DNA of 64,000 bases from Cyclina sinensis. Taxonomy: Eukaryota > Mollusca > Bivalvia > Venerida > Veneridae. Positions 60,106 through 64,000 of the stretch are shown in pieces (positions within the stretch are counted from its first letter, which is position 1; every line of letters begins with the position of its first letter). The notes beneath the pieces were generated by a model, which was given only the letters and a program-made list of their open reading frames with translations, had not been told where the DNA came from and did not search any database. The stretch lies in contig JAAONU010000013.1 of the NCBI GenBank assembly GCA_012932295.1, positions 41,616,627 through 41,680,626 on the forward strand, written 5' to 3'. A program made the translations under genes and the position numbers.

Positions 60106-63003
60106 CGGGTAAATTATTCATGAAGTAGCATTTAGATTTATAGGATTTTGAAAGAAATAGAATGCTTTGAATTTAAAGTTATGTCTCTTAAATACAAATG
60201 TTTCACTGAATGAAACAGGTTTGCACTTTTATACAACCAATGGTCCTACTTTTTATGTAAAGAACAAAAATAACAGCTAAAAATGGAAAAAAAAAACATA
60301 CTGATGCAAACTTGACATGTATCTGTGACATATATACGAAAATTAATAAGAATGCTTCATAAGGAAAATGTTTCCTTATCAGAGCAATCATAAAGAAGAG
60401 CATTCAAATTCCTGTATGTTCGTCCATCCGTTCGTAAGTCAGTCATTTTGTCTGCCCTACCATATCCTGACCTACCTTGCATTATGATCAGTGGAAATCC
60501 GGTCATATCGGGTTCTTTTTCGTGTAGGATGAGGCAGCAAATATAAACCTAACTAGGTCAAAGTCATCCATTTAATAAGTACCTGTTAATTTCTTTTTTA
60601 AACAACATGTACAAAACACAACCTGTTACTTTATCTTAAAATGTTCCTTTATCAGAAGACGTCAATTAAAAAATCCATGTAAACGTGAGCTTTAAATTTA
60701 CATTTACTTTTCGTCCATTATAGTGTAAAACAATTTATGACAAAATTTTAATGCAAGGTGCTTACGAAAAAGCCCTTAAGATACTACTTCAATACCAGAT
60801 CAGAGAGCACTTATTCTAGCTACCATTAACATGTCTGTGTGTAATTGCTACTGTTTAAATATGTTTATTCTTCAGATTTTTACTATTTTTCACTTTGAAG
60901 CCTTTATTGAAGTTTCAAGCTTTGATCTTTTTCAAGGTCATCTTTGTTTATGATAAAAACACAAACCAATTTGTATTGAAATCGTAGAAAGCTACATCTG
61001 GTACAAAATATAAACACAACATAGTTTCAAACTTTAGGGAAAAAATAAAACATCAAAATAAATTGTATGAAAATGTTTAAGCAAAACGAACCATTAAAGT
61101 GGACATTCGCACCAAGCGCTTTATAGACTTTATCAAAGTCAAGCATAAATCTGGCATTCACAGAACAGCCATTGTAGTAAATATTACCTTCTTGAACATG
61201 AACACAAACACAAAATAAAGTTCTAAAATCAAAACATACTGAAAGTGTTCAAAACGAGATGAAAAAAAGGAGTAACCCCGGATGTGGCAAGTTTTCATCT
61301 TGCAACATAATACTTTAAAGCAATAAACTTAAAACCCACGCCTCTTCGCGCAGCTGATAGGGGCTTAATGCAAATTTGTAACTTTTCATAAAGACTTTGG
61401 GCATTAAATTTTGAGCGTCATTTCAATACTTCAGATTTTTGTTGGAGAACACACACCCATGTGTGTTAGGAATAAGACACAACACATAGTTCTTTGTCAG
61501 TAGCTTTTTCCAAAAGTGCATCATCAGAGAAGAGCACTCAGGAATTTTTTATTGAACTGTACTTTTAGTCTTATCTCAACATTTTTATAAATAATCGTAC
61601 GTTAGTATCAATATGTATTGTCAGACATTAATAAAATTCAGAATAACTCAAATCCAACGTGAATGCACGACTGATTTATTCAGTCACGAGCCCCAAGAAA
61701 ACAAACTGGAGACATTCAATCTTAAATTTAAAAACATAAGGCTGAAATATGATCTGTCTCCAAACAAAAGAAATAAAGTTTTACTTGCCGTCAGTCAAAT
61801 GATTCCACTTATCTCCGTTTAGTATGCAAATCACACCAGTATTCCAAAATTGCACGGTCTGACCACTTTAGAAGTTAAAGTCAAACATTGTAAAACAGCA
61901 ACACTAAATTTCGATTGATATTCTTATATTAATTTAATTCTTAAAGGCAAAAGGACACTGACTAAACACGTTGCAAATATTTTACTAATTTTCTTTAGCA
62001 TTATAATATAAAGGTAGACACTTTTCACGCAAGATTTCTTGCGAGACAAGACTTAGTAAATTATATAAATACCACCGAGTTCTTATTTTTCTTTTGTAAT
62101 ATTTCTCTCACAAACTGTTAAACATCGTTAATAGAAGTTTAGATAAATATTTTAACTTTGAGAATGTTATCGGGGTTGCATCGCGCAAATCATATTACAT
62201 GCCCGGATAGGCCATGCACATAAAAGCCGTAATGCGTGGAATCCGATTACGTGAATTACAACCACGGTAAATTATTATTAATAATCAGATATTATGAAAA
62301 TATAAATTTATGAAACAGTTAGCTCATTTTTGTTGTTCCGTTCTTGTTTTTATTTATTCCCGTTTGTCTTCCTTCATTTCAGGATATCTTATTTTCCTCA
62401 TTTTTTTCCTGGCTGTCTCTCTGCCTTCATGCCTAACTTACAGACTGCCTGCTTGACAGACGGACGGTCTGGCGTTTTCCACAGTCTGGCTAGCTTTATA
62501 GACCGACTAACTGACCAAAGTGCCTGTTTACGAACATACTAATCTAACAGATCAAACTACCACCAAAGCGGACAGTGAAGTGAGGTCTCATATCATCACT
62601 TTTTATCTAAATCAGCTGTTATGTAATTATGTAAACTTCATGTTTGATAGTTAATTTCTACCTCAATGCAACATGCCGATGTTTAAATAAGCTAAGAGTA
62701 TCTTTATCATTTTACCAGTATAATCCAGTTCTTGTTGTGACTGTAACCTCCAATTGTGTCAGAAGTTATAGCTCCCGACAGAACTTTCAGGATCATTAAT
62801 TAGATAAGAAAAGGCTCTTAGACGGATAGATTTCTACTTTCGAGTAATTTTCTGACAGATGTATTGTTACATAGACATTAGTGTTAGAAGTGTAATACAA
62901 TCGGTTTCTTCACGACTGATAAGTCAACAACAAACGCTTGGATACTTCAAAAGTCCGCCATTACCTATCATTAAGAAATCTTATTTACCTAACAGATAAT
63001 ATT
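60106..63003. other. Upstream region of the minus-strand gene
   Basis: Should contain the 5' UTR and possibly the promoter. No TATA box, CpG-rich block or upstream coding exon could be identified; short open frames only. The sequence is AT-rich with few distinctive motifs. Confidence 0.35.
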
Positions 63004-63661
63004 TATTAAAGTCCGTAAAGTTGGCTTTGGTATCAACAATCAACAGTCAGTTCAACATTCGATTTTGTTTCGAGCAAAGCTGTTTCAACATTTGAGTCGG
63101 CTCAACATTCAACTCGACATTCTTTGAGCTGGCTTAACATTCAACTCGACATTCTTTGAGCCGGTTAAATATTCAACTCTACATTTTTTGAACCGGCCCA
63201 ACATTCAACTCGACATTCTTTAAGCTGGCTTAACATTTACAACTAGACATTATTTGAGTCGGCTCAACATTCAACTCGAGATACTTTGAGCTGGCTCAAC
63301 ATTCAACTCGACATTCTTTGAGCTGGATTAACATTCAACTCGACATTCTTTGAGCTGATTTAACATTCAACTTGACATTCTTTGAGTCGGCTTAACATTT
63401 AACTCAACATTCATTGAGCTGACTTAACATTCGACTCGACATTCTTTGAGCTGGCTTAACATTCAACTCGATAAATTATGAGCTGGCTAAACGTTCAACT
63501 CGACATTCTTTAAGTCAGCTCAACATTCCATTCGACATTTTTTGAGCCGGCTCAACATTCAACTCGGGCTCGACATTCCAAAAACGTAATAAAATATTAA
63601 GAAACAAATATCGAGCTGAATGTTGATTGTTGATCTCAGAGCCAACTTGACGGACTTAATA
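63004..63661. mobile_element. TIR element whose core is a ~32-bp minisatellite
   Basis: The left end TATTAAAGTCCGTAAAGTTG, GCTTTGGTATCAACAATCAACAGTCAG is matched in inverted form by CTGAATGTTGATTGTTGATC, TCAGAGCCAACTTGACGGACTTAATA at the right: about 46 bp with roughly six differences. Between them (63045-63575) lie about 15 degenerate copies of the 32-bp unit TCAACATTCAACTCGACATT plus CTTTGAGCTGGC. Unit variants alternate CTGG and CCGG/TCGG. No open frame of note. Confidence 0.82.
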
Positions 63662-64000
63662 TAGTGTTTGCAGTTGTAAATATCTAAATATTGTGAAACA
63701 TGCAGTAAAAAATATTTTAATAGAGAAAAAGAATCGTGCCCGACTTGTACACTGGGCAAACAAATTTACAAAACCGTTTGACTTGAATATTATTTCGTTA
63801 ATTTAATTTTCAATATTATCTATCATTCAGAGTTCATCGTCATGGAAGAAATAAAAATTTCATAAGTTACTTTCAATATGATTAAAAAAACGTAATATGT
63901 TATACACACGTATAAAGCAAACTGAAATACTAGAAACACTAAAGGATCTTATAAATTATAGATGCTGAGAAACGGACCTCTAAAATTTCGTGTAAATTGC

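Noticed and set aside
63045..63575. CRISPR-like array of 32-bp repeats
   Set aside because: Units are contiguous without unique spacers and sit inside a TIR element in an animal genome.

Overview
This is an AT-rich, gene-poor stretch of animal nuclear DNA with very long introns, dense interspersed repeats and no prokaryotic features. The repeats point to a bivalve mollusc. The evidence is elements starting ACAAGAGGGCCATGATGGCCC and ending in CTCAGGTGAGC, blocks built on TTCGTGTCCGCTC, blocks built on GTTATGCTCCGGAC, and TTAACCCATTTATGCC miniature elements. I recall these sequence types from clam and mussel genomes; the species cannot be named from the window.

One multi-exon protein gene can be supported, on the minus strand. 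Exon 1 (start codon at 60105), a large exon 2 (47432-48335), exon 3 (39067-39314) and exon 4 (28666-28727) each have canonical splice sites. Their phases chain without conflict (1, 2, 1, 0) and give 417 in-frame residues over about 31 kb, with introns of 8-12 kb. The protein is Ser/Asn/Arg-rich, with an APALPPRRP SH3-ligand-like stretch, an NPF motif and a short probable helix. I do not recognise the family, and the 3' end is not identified.

Downstream of exon 4 in the gene's direction (window 7-25 kb) is the most unusual part. A 36-codon exon-like cassette recurs near 22.4, 11.3 and 7.2 kb, with a decayed copy at 16.7 kb. A second, 38-nt exon-like cassette occurs at 24.8 and 18.4 kb. Cassette boundaries, reading frame and splice signals are preserved while most surrounding sequence has diverged. 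Their phases equal that of exon 4, so they may be tandemly duplicated alternative exons of the same gene; separate small tandem genes are the main alternative.

The rest is repeats. There are two truncated non-LTR retrotransposons: a C-terminal fragment at 19.1-20.6 kb and an 801-codon reverse transcriptase ORF at 53.7-56.1 kb. Several terminal-inverted-repeat elements occur at 4.9, 14.9, 21.6, 29.1, 59.3 and 63.0 kb; the last has a core made of a 32-bp minisatellite. Long composite elements with internal ~150-165-bp tandem monomers lie at 9.2-10.6, 15.9-16.5, 32.2-33.4 and 34.4-36.8 kb. tRNA-like sequences and microsatellites complete the set. No rRNA gene, CRISPR array or operon is present.
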